Positions 33,147-46,382 of a DNA stretch of 64,000 bases are shown here, piece by piece; positions within the stretch are counted from its first letter, which is position 1; the number at the start of each line of letters is the position of its first letter. The stretch lies in NCBI RefSeq assembly GCF_010389155.1, contig NC_057762.1, positions 3,459,513 through 3,523,512 on the forward strand. Direction: 5' to 3'. A program made the position numbers and the translations under genes. The notes under the pieces are model-generated. The model was not told the DNA's origin and did not search any database. It worked only from the letters and a program-made list of their open reading frames with translations. Origin of the DNA: Erigeron canadensis. Taxonomy: Eukaryota > Streptophyta > Magnoliopsida > Asterales > Asteraceae.

Positions 33147-36100
33147 ATGGCACCGGCTGCAGCTGATGACGTGTCACTTCCTGATATTTCCGATAACGAT
33201 ATCAAGGTTCTTATTTCTTATTATAATTGTAATAATTATATCTTATTCTTATTTAATTATTCATTTCACTGCGCTTATATATACTCAATCGATGGCACCA
33301 TCTATATATATATATATATATATTGTAATTATAAAATTCAACGTTTACTTTATTTGTTTCTAATTTGTATAAATATATCTCAATTAAAGGTCAAAAGTAT
33401 TGTAATTTGTTTGTGTGTGTGTGTGAGAGAGAGAGATTTAGGGGCTTTTTTGATTGGTATACAATTGGGGTCATTTATTTAACATAACAATGCAATACAG
33501 TGTATCTTTTATCCGTTTTTCTCGGTAGGGCAATGCACTATCAAATTTTTGTTTAATATCTTGCCAATGTGTAACCCGAATACTAGCTAGAATGCGTAAA
33601 ATGGTGTCGAATCGGATATGACGTGACATAATTTAGCTTACGAGGATGACATGACACTATTTGGGTTCTCTATTGACTTAAAATATGGGTCGAAAAACAC
33701 TATACAAGCTAAATTTTGTCATGGATCCAAATTGCCAAGATTTACGGTTTTTGAAGGTATTTGGGTTACAAGTTACCTTCAAAGTGACAAAATTTGAGTG
33801 TAGATTAGGTCTTCTAAGAAATTAAATTAGTAACTTGTACCATATGGGCAAACCAAAAAGAATCTTGTTATATTGGATGTAGTAGGCATCAAGCAGTTGA
33901 ATTTTAGAAACTAAATTTATGAAATGATATCAAATGGAGAACTGATTATTAGTTATTATCTTAACTTTTACAGCCATTTTTTGTGCTTCATAAAGCATCT
34001 ACTTGCCAACAACGTGTTACAAAATCGGTTGGAAGGACGAGTAGAAAAGTTAAGGTTAATTTGTCAGCGTCATTGGCTACTAGTGATGAAGATGATGTTT
34101 CCGATGATCGAGTGCATGAGATAATGAGAATGAAAAACTTTCACGAAGCGTGGATGAAAATTGAATTGACCATTAAGGTTAGTGTCTAAAATTTGTAAAA
34201 ATCCTTCTTCAAACAATGTTGAACTTGAACCCCTTCATTGAGTTTTTCGACACTTAAATTAATAAAGGAAGTAAATAAATAAGTGGGTATTTCTTCTTTG
34301 TTCGATGTAACTCTGTAATATGACATTTATTCCGTAATGCAGGATGTTTTGCATAACATCAATGCTGATGTATTTACTGAGATAGATAGGTGGGTGCACA
34401 AATCATTTGATGCAATCTGTTCGAGAGGGAGGCCCGATGCTAACAAAGCTACTTGTTCGTACCCTATTGTAACCGATGTTACAGCTAAACAAATTTTCAC
34501 CGCCCTAGTTGTAATGAGTGAGTTTCTTAAAATTCAAGTGCTTTAAGCTATTAATTTTGTTAGGAATCTCCGTTGAAATTTGTCGATTTAAATAAATAAA
34601 GTATGACCAATTATGGAGTTGGCTCTACTAATCATGAGGTTTTTGTCATGGTTCATGTAAGGACTGAATAAACACCCACTGATTTGCAGACAACATGGAA
34701 TTTGTTGATGATCTTCAAACGTTTGCGGATCTTGGTATACATTTAGATTCACATGGTTGCCATGTGGCTAACCTCTCATCAGTGGATTTCTCAGCCAAGA
34801 GTGGGATAGGTGGTTGTTTAAGAAGTCTGTCGAGGCAGATCTTAAAGGATAGCATTGATGTAAGATTTGTGATCATTACTTATTAAACCATCTTTTCAAT
34901 CTCCCCTTTTTAATTCTTTCTATGTTTGTTCTACCCTCTTATCTGTATAGTCTGCCGACATTTCTATCTTAGCATCTTGGTACATGGAGCAAGAGAATTT
35001 TACGCGCCCTGTGGTTGTTATTATTGAAGATATGGACAGATGCAGTGGACCTGTACTTTCTGATTTCATACTTATGTTAAGGTATGGTAGCACAAGAACA
35101 TGGATTCTTTACTATTGGCTGGAGGTGGCTAATGAGCCGGTCAGATGGCTTGGGTAATAGGTCCAAAAGGGGTAATCTTGTTGGCACGGTGGTTATTTCT
35201 ACACCCGCATTTTTTACTCTGCGTACCACACGGTTTTCTAAAATTAGTTTAAACCCTCACCTGAATGTATGTGGTGTGCAATAGGGTAATCTTCTTGAGG
35301 GTAAAATGGCCAATGAACATGCAACGTGAATATCTGATGTACAGTTTTTTCCGTCTTTGATACGCGTCAAGATGGTTGGGGTTGGCCAAATATAACTTTT
35401 GTCCAAAATCTATAACTTTCCATAAATAATTGTGTGTCATATGTAATTATCAAGTCTTCGATGAAAAGGTTTAGTGCACCAAAACAACACTTTGGGCGAC
35501 TTTTGGCCTGTTCAGCCCATCTTAACCATTTGCTTTCTGAATAGCTATTTTTTTTGTAAATTTATTCGTTTGACTGATTACAGAAAAGATAAGCTAAATC
35601 CACCCATTCGTTAGTAAATGGCTCCAAACTGACACCTCTACTATTTGCCTTACTCTTCATGCATGTCATATAACCATTTTGTGCTTTAATCAGTGAATGG
35701 GTGATTAAGATCCCAGTAATTTTGATACTGGGGGTTGCAACAAATCTTGATGCCCCAAAAAGCATTCTTTCTTCCAAAGCAGTTCAACACCTTTCTCCTT
35801 CCAAGTTCTTATTGGGATCTCCAGCTGATAGACTGGATGCCATCATTAAAGCAGTCTTTGTAAAACCGTGCTCTGGGTTTTTAGTTGGCCACAAGGTTGC
35901 AGGTTTCATGAGAAATTGTTTCTTGAGACAGGATGGAACATTGACTTCTTTAATTAGAGCTGTAAAGGTTAATTGCTGAACCATAAGTGTCTCTATTATC
36001 ATTTTTTATTTTCTAGCTTACGAGTAGAGGTGACAATTTCAGCCCATGATGTACTTATGAATGGGTTGACTTGAGCTGTGTTTTATCAACATTTCAAATA

Positions 36101-39100
36101 ATAAAAACAGCTAAATGGGAGTGGGTTGAAAGTTGCCCAGTCCTTTTTAAAGGCATGTAATATCTTAAATTGTTATAATCAGAGATTTAGGTTATTATTG
36201 TAGTAATATTTTTTGCACGTCAACCCATCCCATATCTACCCGCCCTAAGGATGACCTGTTACCTAATCCTCCCATCTTGCCTGCTGTCACCACTACTTAT
36301 CAATACGAGAGGAGGTAGTATAATATATTAATTTAATTGGTAACAAATTTTCTGCAGATGGCACTTGTTCAGCATTTTCTTATGGAGCCTTTAAGCTTCA
36401 CAGTGAATGGCTTACTTGATGAAGAGGTTAGTCAGGATTTTGTTTTTGACCAATTATGCCCACTGTCGAGTTTATTTTGTTTTCTCGTCTTTGATGCTTC
36501 TTTTCCAGTTACTAGGACAATTTCTTTGCTTTTTATTACTTTCTGTCGTCCGTTAAACACAATATATAATCAATAAAATAAAACACTTTTCTCTTATGTG
36601 CCTTGGATATAGGCATTTGTGTATCTATATGTACATATAAATATAGGTTCTGTTTTTCTTTTTCATGGTGTTGTAGTTATGCATATATGTGGGTTGAAAA
36701 AAATGATAATTTAGTACAACTATACAGGAAACACAGAGTGGGAAACCAGGGGCATGGCCCAAGAAAGCCCTTGAGCTTCCATCTTGTATAAGGTACTTAA
36801 GATAGTCATCACTATTGCCAAGCACGTTTGTGAAAAGTATGCTTTGAAAAATTCATAGAATTGGATGTGTACTAAGTTAATTTTATTAATCTTCTTGCAA
36901 GGAGACTTTCTGAACCAACAAATGAAGTTTTGTTAGGTGGACCATCAAAAATGAAGGAAGCATTGAACTTGTGGAGCTGTGTGGTTTCGGTGAGACCCGA
37001 ATTCTTATTCACCTAAGTTTTGAGATTACTGTCACATCTGATGATTGTTACATGAAGTAACAATGTAACATTATAAATGATACTTTTGTTAACAAATATA
37101 TACCAGAATAATTAGTTCTAGTGTGCGATGTTTGTGGTGTTTTGCAACTTTAGAATGAATAGCACTTTATTTCTCCTTCTTTGTTATATTGTTTTATGAA
37201 CCTTGAAAAGGTAATTTGCTGCAGTGTTTGCATGAAGCGGGAAAGAATCAGAAAACCGCGCTCTTAGACTTGTATCACGAGGCATTGGATCCAAAGCTTT
37301 ACAACCTGGGGCATTCTTATCATTTAGAGTCGAGACCTGATACTCAAAGACCTTCATGGATCCACGGTATGGATGGCCAATCAATGAAAATGCATAAGGG
37401 TGGTTTAATTGGCAATACAATTCGCCAGGTAAGGTAAGTAGAAAGTATAAACGTGTTCCGTGATTTGTATGATTTTGATATCATTTGTTAATCTCTGCTT
37501 GGTTTAATATCAGTGATATGCCTATGTTTTGTTGTTGGTCTAAGTTATGGCTGCACATCAATAAACATCTACAACTATAGTCTGCTATAACGTGTCACAT
37601 CATTTATTTCTGAATATCTCCACACCAGTATGGTTAAATCTTCTGTTCTAATGGTTCTAAGTTGCTTAGTGTGTATGATCTTTGCCAATATAACGATATG
37701 TGTTACAAGTTTGAAATTCACAGTAATACCGCTTTGTTATCTCGCAGGGACCTGCAGCCTGCTGCTTTGTTTCAGTTGCTTGCAAAGTGGAGTAAACAAA
37801 CAGATGGTGTCAATGAGGTATGTGTTTTGTATTTGAGGGAATTGATAATTTCAAAGAACCATCAAGCAGATCTAGGTAATGCTCCAGTTGACTTTTATTT
37901 AACTCTAGATCGATGTTGACCAGTTGACTTCTATTTAACTCTAGATTCATGAGAAAGTAAAGGAGCTTCAGTTGCAAGAGACTTCGGAAGATGATAATTT
38001 CAAAGAGCCACCAAGCCGATCCAGGTAATGCTTCATTTGAACTGTAAGATTGCGAAGGTTAACGATTAATAATTAAATTGAAAATTTATTGGTGGTGACA
38101 TATTAACATGAGAATGAATAAGCATCATTGGCATCATTAAATTGATGAGCGACCGTATATGCTTATGCTGTTAATGATCCCATTGATTTGTTATGATAAA
38201 GTATTATGATCATTAAGAAAATTATAATAGAAAGATGATAATCCATGGGGTTTTGGTCTTTTACTTTTGAATGGGTTGGTTTTGTTGAATGAGTCGGATA
38301 ATAAAAATTTTGTTAAAAGGGAACTCAGTTAAAATGGGATGAAAGTCGCCCAAACTGTAATTGTACGTTTATAACTTTTTCAGTAGGTTTGTTGAAGAAA
38401 TTATATTGTTTGTGGCTCAACCTAACTCATCTCTGACGTCCCATGATGATCATTATCCAACCAGCCCAATGCGCCCCTGTTGCCACTTCAATTCCTTTTG
38501 TTCGAAGGACTAGCTGGAAGTTTCACGTGGCAGCAAGATAAACAGAAATATTAAAATTTCTATAAGTTTAGTATTTACTATTGGCATAAATGTTAACCTC
38601 TTTTTTATAACAGGAGACAAACAACCCGGAATGTTGGAAATTTAGATAAAAGTACAAAAGCATTAAACGAGAAAGCTACTGCACTGATTAGTATCATGAC
38701 AAGGTAATTGCTTTCTAATTGTTATTTCATAGCTTTAATTGCCATTTTATTATTTAAGCCCGTATTTATGAATGGGTTCTTGTATACTTATAATTCCACG
38801 AGGAAAACAATAAAGATCTTTATGAACCTATTGATTGGTATTAAATCAGATTGGTAACACGAACAATAACCCAAAAAAAGCCGGCTTTTCACAATGATAG
38901 GCTGGATTCGAGCTTTAGTAGCTCACTGAGTTCCACAGAACGAAAATTATAGATTGGATTAAAACTAATGGCACACATGTCTTCTTTAACTAAGACATCA
39001 TAACCTAACTTGGAGACAAGTAACGACATATAATTAATAAAATAAAACACTTAACGCCCCTTAACTGATTGGCTGTTGGTACTGGACTCAAAAGCCCTTA

Positions 39101-41381
39101 ACCAATGAGCTGTTTCTTCTGTTTCTTCCTCTGCCGAGTATACACTTGAACCCAGCTCCTACCTTTATCACGATTCACATCACTTATAGTTCAGTAATCA
39201 GTATTAAATAGGATTTTATGTTCTAATGTTCTCTATGTGGTTGCTGTCTATGAATCAGAGAACATATGCAGCCCATTGAGTGCATTGCTTTCCACGAAAT
39301 GGTTTGCTTTAAGAATGTCGACAAACTACAGGCTGTAAGTAATGAGAAGTTTTTCTGCTAATCTACTTGCGTTTTGCATGGGACTAGAGAGAACTATAAG
39401 AACTTGTTTGTTTAGTGCATATCTTATTATGTATTTCTGAATGATCGTGCCATTCACTTAAGAAATTAAAGGCAAATAGAGAGGTGGTGATATTGGAGGG
39501 TTGGGTTAAAATGATTCGATATTTTAGTATGGGTTAAAATGAACAGAGACAGGTTTTCTTTACCTGCAAAGACTCCGCTGGTAATTTTTTTTTTTTATTA
39601 AATAAATAAATTATAATGTGTCAGTTATGATTTAAAGCAATATCTTTTCTCCCTGAAGCTCTAATATAAATCATGGAGTAAAAACATTTTAAGAAGGTTG
39701 TATGCACTATGCACTACAAATAGACTTGTGGTGACTTTTAACTCATTTGGCGCATCTCCCTTTCCCCAATTGATAAAATCACAAGTAAATGGGTTAATGT
39801 TGCTTCCTATGCTAAATAGGTTTATTGTGGTTACTCAATGGAACTCTCATTGACTAGTATTTTTGAAGCTTGAAAGGGCTGCACGACATTATTTTGAATT
39901 GTGCGATTTTGACTGACACAATAGTTTAATTTATTTTGACTTTACATATCGACGATTAAATGTACTATCATAATCGTATTATGTTTGCTTCGTAGGCACT
40001 ATTTGGAGATCCCAGGAGGAGAATCCAACTTGATCTACTGGATAGCCACAGCCTCTTGAATTGCAGTTGTTGCAACAAAAGTGGCAATGCTACAATTTCA
40101 TCATCAATGCATGATACAACACTAATGTAAGTCATTTTAGACGACATTAATTAGTAATCATATATGAACCTCAATCACATTTTTCTGTACTATGAACCTT
40201 CGAAGGGGAAAGTAGAGGTGGCAAGTTTGGGTCCATTTGGACTGTATTTCATCTTCATAGGTCATTTGGGAAACGTAACAAATATTAGCCAAGGAGAACA
40301 TGCCAAAGAGTTCGATTGGTCAAAATTGGTTCGAATATACTAAAAGTCTATGTCTAAAGCATGCCTCCTAAGTATTTCGTCTTAAAAGAAATAGAGTAAT
40401 GTACTATTTTCTAATCATATGGCCAATAAATAACTGTCAAACAATTATAAACTATATGAAAAGTTTTTGCAGGTAAATCCTACTACTTTGTTTAACCCGT
40501 ACTAAGAAATGATTAAAGTTAAACCTGACCCTGTTATGAGCTGTGACCTTAATTTGCTTGGTTCGCCCGTCTTTCTACATTTAGGGGTAACTTTACTCAT
40601 GGAGATAAAATCATAGGGTCTGATACTACTAAAAACTTGTAATCATGTTCTATACGACTTGCAACTTCTGCACTTTGCGTTGCAGGTATATCCTAGCTCA
40701 GGAGCATGGTGATCTTATCAATCTACATGATTGGTATCAATCTTTCAGAGCTATCATCTTTCAACGAACTATGAAAGAAAGGAACAGGTCAAAGGTTTCA
40801 CCATCTCCCAAAAAAAGAAAAACTATGGCTGAACCTCAAAATATAAAAGAGGCCTCCATTCAGTATCCTCATTACAGCATTAATTTCTGTTTGCATTTCA
40901 CCAAAAATTGATACATCTGTTCCTTGTACTGTTCATTTGTTTTTGTCTAGTCGCATTTAGTAGTGTGCAAAACTAATGTCAGATTCAGTAACACCAATCA
41001 GACCCATATCAAACCATTAAATTTTATAGCAAAAAAAAAAAAAAACCTGGTTTGGTTTTTGATATTGGATTCATTTTAAATTTACTTATGAAACAGCTTG
41101 GTTTAGGTATTAAGTTAAGCATCAGTCTCTTGCTTTACATCTGAGTCCCATTGTCTGGTATTTTGGTCCACATTCTCAAAACATAAGTTATAGTTTGGTC
41201 TTGTTGCACACACCTGATCACATAGTCATGTATGTTTGTGAATATCGTTGAAATACTTAACTTCATGATCTACAGAGCACGATTTTGCAGGGCAGTAACA
41301 GAACTCCAAATCACAGGATTGCTTCGGATGCCTAGCAAGAGGCGCCCTGATTATGTACAGAGGGTTGCCTTTGGACTCTGA
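33147..41381 (+). CDS. ORC3: Origin recognition complex subunit 3 (ORC3), 17 exons
   Basis: ORC3 is part of the ORC1-5 ring that marks replication origins and loads MCM helicase. Exons: 33147-33206, 33974-34177, 34343-34517, 34690-34859, 34951-35081, 35694-35967, 36358-36426, 36728-36792, 36902-36989, 37225-37433, 37748-37817, 37945-38024, 38614-38703, 39259-39334, 39996-40126, 40686-40862, 41276-41381. Total 2175 nt, 724 residues with no stop, close to plant ORC3. Blocks recognised: PFFVLHKAS, NMEFVDDLQTF, HGCHVANLSS, the AAA+-like core with a degenerate Walker B (VVIIEDMDRC), KIPVILILGV, KPCSGF, FMRNCFLRQDGTLTS, and the winged-helix C-terminus ending ARFCRAVTELQITG and RVAFGL. Intron 16 looks U12-type; the others are GT-AG. 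Exon 12 has a decayed partial copy in intron 11. ORC3 identity is firm. Confidence 0.93.
36024..36297. repeat. Intronic MITE-like repeat in ORC3 (GTGACA/TGTCAC termini)
   Basis: Ends AGTAGAGGTGACAA and CTGTCACCACTACT are inverted. The body contains AATGGGTTGAC and CAACCCATCCC. Related pieces occur at about 38255-38510, 39480-39780 and 40213-40560 in other ORC3 introns and at 62642-62740 in the folate transporter intron. A hAT-like origin is a guess. Confidence 0.45.
37844..37883 (+). pseudogene. Vestigial duplicate of the end of ORC3 exon 12, in intron 11
   Basis: About 40 bp starting GATAATTTCAAAGAACCATC repeats the 3' end of exon 12 plus its donor GTAATGC (37992 onward) with about five mismatches. 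A repeated acceptor-side motif (TTGACTT.TATTTAACTCTAG) also occurs twice. This marks an old local tandem duplication. Confidence 0.7.
40863..41275 (+). other. Probable U12-type GT-AG intron (ORC3 intron 16)
   Basis: Donor GTATCCTC matches U12 RTATCCTT at 7 of 8 positions. Upstream of the acceptor CTACAG, ATACTTAAC matches TTCCTTAAC at 7 of 9, about 15 nt from the splice site. The join CA|A gives the conserved IQARFCRAV. Confidence 0.6.
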
Positions 41382-42941
41382 CAACTCAAGTTGCCATAAT
41401 TATGTTATACTGTTGTTTCTACTTTGCATTGTATATGGTTTAGCTGCAACTGATATGATAGTTATACACTACGAGTAGCTGATATTTACTTTTGTTCTAC
41501 ATTATATGTTTACAGTTTAAACTTGGAATTGAAAAATGTTCAAACTTTAAACGACCAAGACAAATTCTAAAAAACTAGTGGTAGACCTGAAATGTATGTG
41601 TGCTCCATATGGTCAATGAGATCCATTCAAGTAGATTTCTGGTTAGTGGTGTACAAAAACCAGTTTTTATTCAGTCTGGCCCGAACCCAACTCGTCTTTT
41701 TGGTCAACGGGGCAAAATCGGGTTTGACCCAACCCGACCCAGTTTGAAAGTAATTTTGGTCAAACTTTGATCGGGTATTGACCAGGTTTTACCAAATTTT
41801 TTGACCTAAGCCGAACCAAATGTGATCTCAACTCGGCGTCAACCTGATAAAATAACTGAAAACCCAAACTGGCTAGTAACCGCCGAGTTGGGTTAAACCC
41901 GAACCGGGTTGAGTCAAATCCGGTTATTGACCAATTTCGGGTTTGTTTTAAAACGTATAATCTATTTTTAAAACTAACTAGCTAATCAACCCGGGTTAAA
42001 CCCTGACCGTATAATTAAAAAGTTAAAACAAAAAAATAAATAGAATTATATATGTAATTTAGAAGAGTTCTATGTATGTCTCGTTCAATTCTATTGCTTA
42101 TTTGGCTTGCTGTGAGGGGATTTAAGGGAGTTCTTACACATAACGCTCGTACGTGTTGGATCACTGCTTGGTTGTATATACACATGGACATGTTTATTAC
42201 ATTTGTAGGTTGATGTTTAATAGGTTTAAATGCTCTTTTTACTATGTATTGTCCATTTTACGCTAAAGTGTGTTATGCGGTGTCTGTTATTCTTCTTTAA
42301 TTGTACTGTAGTCAGACGACTCAACCAACATGTATGGTTACTAAACTTTTTACCTCTCAATCTTTTGCCTCTTTTTGGCCGGAGATCCTTTTGGAAACAG
42401 TCTCTCTACCTTCGTGTAGGTGTAAGGCTGTCTACATTTCTAATTTCCCCAAAGTTGGATTTTGTCAGATTGGATACCCGGCTTTTGTCGGATTGGGTAC
42501 CGTTGTTGTATGTAATTTGTAAAGATGAACATTAATATATATAAAATCGTTTAGGTGATAAAAAAAAAAAGTAAAACTAACTACCATAAATCAATGGTAG
42601 ATGTAGAATTAAAAATAAAGAGCTAGAAAACTTACAAAAATAATATGTAACAAAAAAGATAACATAGGGCCTAATATGAAAAAAGGTTAAAAAAAAAAAA
42701 AAAAAAAAAGAGTAACTTATGAGAATATGTTAACATGCCCTTAGGAGAAAAAAAGTTGTTAGAAGAAAACCTCATGACCTAAATTTCTTTTTTATAAAAA
42801 GTGTGTCGTATAAATTGCATTCTAAGTCAAAGGTATCCCCTCGAAACCAAACCAAACCAAAACCCAAAACTCTGCGACTTAATTCTATTGAGTTTCTCTC
42901 CCAAATTAAAAAAAATAAAAAAGAAAACGAAAAATTAATAA
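41382..42941. other. Intergenic between ORC3 and the CWF19-like gene
   Basis: Includes a GGGTTGGGTC/AACCCGAC-rich repeat at about 41640-42010, and a 21-A run near 42690. The short ORFs between 42230 and 42540 have no recognisable content. The promoter of the CWF19-like gene should lie at the right end; no known element stood out. Confidence 0.4.
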
Positions 42942-45900
42942 ATGGCGCCCCCAAGGATTCTGCTATCTGGAGATCCCATTGGCCATCTAAACCAGCTTTT
43001 CAAACGCGTCTCATCGGTTAATAAATCAACTGGTCCTTTTGATGCCTTGTTATGCGTGGGCCAATTTTTTCCTGAATCTTCACAAGGGTTAGATGAGTTA
43101 ACGGAGTACATTGACGGAAGGAAGAATATTCCGTTACCTACTTACTTTATTGGTGATTATGGAGCTGGTGCCGTTAAGGTTTTGTCAGCAGCTGCTAAAG
43201 AGACTGGGAATCAAGGGTTTAAAATGGATGGTTTGAAAATTACAGATAATTTATTTTGGTTGAAAGGCAGTGGCAAATTCACTCTCCATGGTTAGTATTC
43301 TTTATTTATTATTGATTTTAATTTGTATTTTATATTCTTCTTTGTGTATATACATATACATATATTTATGGGAAAAACAAATGCTGTTTTTAAGAGTTTT
43401 ACAGCATTTTGGTAGTTTTCATTTCTTATTTAGTTGCACAAGTATGTCTTTATAACTTTTTTATCTTGTAAAAGTCTAGCATTAGTAGTTACATTGACCG
43501 GTATCCATATTACTTAGACCTGTAGTTATCAATAAAAAAATATATCATTTTTCGGAAAAAATAACGCTACATCAATTTAACGGACCCGTAGCTCGGGCTA
43601 CCCCTATTCAGAATGTAGGTTCCGCCTATGGGTCGTTGGGATTGTTTATTTATAAGTGCTTTTCTTGATGACTTGGTTGTTTTGATGTGTACATAGTTTC
43701 TGAAATTTAAACAAGCCAAAGTGAATTAATTAAATAGGCCATTTGAATTGGTTTGTTAAGAAGATGTCAAAATTTCATGATTTAGTTAGAGCCAACAAAC
43801 AGTGTAGAATATATGAAACTCAGTTTTCTCGGACGAAATATTTATGTGAAACAACTCAAGCTCGGTAATAGTTTAGATCTAACAGTGACCGATCATATTC
43901 TTGAAAGTTTGTAAACTCTATTACTTTTGCTTTATATAAATTGTCTTAAGAGGAAATTAAATGTAATTATCTTTATTTATAGATGCGTATGACTTAAGCA
44001 GACATATCTTAATCTTAAATGGGCATGTCGTTTTGACATGTTTATATTATTTCCGTTAAACAATCGTGACAACTGATTACTGTATTCGTTTTAGGTTTGT
44101 CTGTGGCATACTTATCTGGTAGGAAATCATCAAGTGGTCAAATGTATGGAACATACAGTCAAGATGATATTGATGCACTCCGGGCCTTGGCCGAGGAACC
44201 TGGAATCATTGACATATTCCTAACATATCCTTGTTACATTTCTTTCACCCATCCTATTATTTATATTGTTATAATAGGTGTGGTACGTTATCGTTTGTAT
44301 TGGTTTCCTTAATTACTTCTTACTAACGAATGGCCCAGTGGAATCTTGAATCGAGCTTCAACAACTGATATTCCTCCGGGAATATTGGATTCGCCTGGTG
44401 GTGATGCGACAATATCTGAGTTAGTTGCAGAGATTAAGCCCCGGTAACTAATGAACTCAAATGTCCTTTTTGGTCGTTTTGGTTAGTATTTAGTAATGAA
44501 GTTTCTATTATGTTAGGTACCATGTTACAGGAACTAAGGGTGTATATTATGCTCGTGAACCATATCTAAATGTTGATGCTGTACACATAACCCGTTTTAT
44601 AGGATTAGCGGCAGTAGGAAATGCATCTAAACAGGTTTGTTTCACTTAACAGTGTATATAATTTGACCATTTCTGCTATAACATCTGACATTTGTTTTTG
44701 ATATTCAGAAATTTATTCATGCGATTTCTCCAACTCCAGCATCTACCATGTCTTCTAATGAGATATCTACTAAACCACCAAATACTACCTTATCTCCTTA
44801 TACATATGTGGAAAAGGAACCCGAAAAAAGATCTTCTGATGTGGCAAATGATCCACAGTATTGGCGATACGATGTCTCGAAACGGCAAAAAGTTGGAGGC
44901 GGTGACACTCAAAAGTTGTGTTTTAAATTTATTTCTTCTGGTGATTGTCCACGAGGAGATAAATGCCATTTTTTTCATGATATGGATGCAAGGGAACAAT
45001 CTATGAGGGGTGTATGCTTTGAGTTTTTGAATAAAGGAAAATGTGAAAGAGGAGATTGCAACTATAAGCACAGTTTGCAGGAAGAAAGAAGCAGGTTAGT
45101 GCTTAGCGAATGCATTAAAGTCGAAAATAGTTTAACTGTGCAAATTGTATGCATCACCCTTTTAGTATTAACACATTCTCTTATATGTTAAATTTCAGGT
45201 CAAAGGAATGCTGGTTTTGTCTATCAAGTCCAAATGTGGAGTCACATTTAATCACAAGTGTTGGTGAAAATTGCTACTGTGCGCTTGCTAAAGGACCACT
45301 AGTTCAAGATCATATACTCATACTACCGATTGAGCATCTACCCAATACTCTATCTTCACCCCAAGAATGTGAGATCGAGTTCGTTAAATTTCAAAATAGT
45401 CTTAAAGCTTATTTTAAGAGCCACAAAAAAGAAGTTGTGTTCTTCGAGTGGGTTTACATAAAAACAAGTCATGCTAATCTTCAGGTATTGAGTCTTTATT
45501 TGTCTTATATAAAATTTTAACAAAGGCGATTATGTTTTTCTTATAGTTTATAGTAATTGCAGGCTATCCCGATACCTTTAAACAGAGCATCTGCTCTTCA
45601 GGATATTTTCAATTTAGCTGCTGAAAAGTTGGGATTCGAGTTTATGGTTTTAAAAAGTAAGTTTACCGTTTGATATAGATAAAGTAATAGCTATTGGAAA
45701 CGTTTTTGCCTTATGTAACAAACATATTGCTAATAAAGCAAATTGCTGGCCTATGTATTACATACATATTAGATGCTTGAGTCTTGATTTAATCTTTTGA
45801 TTGCAGGTGACAGAAGTTCTGAGGGACGAAAATTGCTACGAGCTCAATTTAATGAAAAGTGCAGTTTATTCTATGTGGAACTCCCTGGAGGTATAATATT

Positions 45901-46382
45901 ATCGCATGTTGTGGAAGAAAACGAGAAATTTCCAGTGCAGTTTGGCCGTGAGGTGAGTTTCTAGTATTTTACTGCATCAGTTTTATGGATATACATTTAC
46001 ATTTGCAGTGTATTATCTGATACAATACAAATATTGTGACTATTATAATTGAGAATTATCATGCTGGATTTTCTGTGTGAATTTTCTTACTTTGATACTC
46101 GTTAGTGTATTATAATTGAATGATATACATTGAAAATCCTAGAAACCCGAGTTGATATAACATGTTCCCTTTTGTGTTTCTTGTGACCATCAACTTAAAA
46201 CAAGTTGCGGGGATATAAGTTAAAATTTTACATACATGTTTTGTGAGTTGCAGGTTTTGGCAGGTTTGTTGAATATGGCAGATAGAGCGGATTGGCGGAA
46301 TTGTAAGCTTAGCAAAGAAGAAGAAATAAAAATGGTGGAAAGATTTAAAAACAGTTTTGAAGAATATGATCCAAATAAGTGA
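42942..46382 (+). CDS. CwfJ/CWF19-like CCCH zinc-finger protein (C3H64 type), 9 exons
   Basis: Homologue of CWF19/Drn1 proteins, linked to spliceosome and lariat-RNA metabolism. Exons: 42942-43290, 44095-44224, 44324-44443, 44517-44634, 44709-45094, 45199-45484, 45563-45656, 45807-45952, 46254-46382; 585 residues without a stop, near the size of the Arabidopsis protein. The N-terminus (residues 1-235) is the CwfJ N-terminal metallophosphatase-like region (LLSGDPIGHLNQL, GDYGAGA). Two CCCH fingers follow: C-X8-C-X5-C-X3-H at about 310-329 and C-X8-C-X4-C-X3-H at about 342-360. The CwfJ C-terminal domains include ECWFCLSSPNVE and the HIT-like DHILILPIEH. Intron 2 (44225-44323) is AT-AC, U12-type; the join gives FLTNEWPSG, as in the family. 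Other introns are GT-AG. Confidence 0.92.
44225..44323 (+). other. U12-type AT-AC intron (intron 2 of the CWF19-like gene)
   Basis: 99 nt. The 5' end reads ATATCCTT, the exact U12 AT-AC consensus. Near the 3' end TTCCTTAAT (44305-44313) matches the U12 branch-site consensus TTCCTTAAC at 8 of 9 positions, about 11 nt from the terminal TAC. No GT donor nearby restores the conserved protein sequence. Confidence 0.85.

Noticed and set aside
33207..33482. Long ORF continuing from ORC3 exon 1
   Set aside because: It reads through the intron; the protein becomes Y/I-rich and microsatellite-derived after the GT donor.
44225..44312. ORF reading beyond FLT in the CWF19-like gene
   Set aside because: This is the AT-AC intron; the family sequence resumes at 44324.
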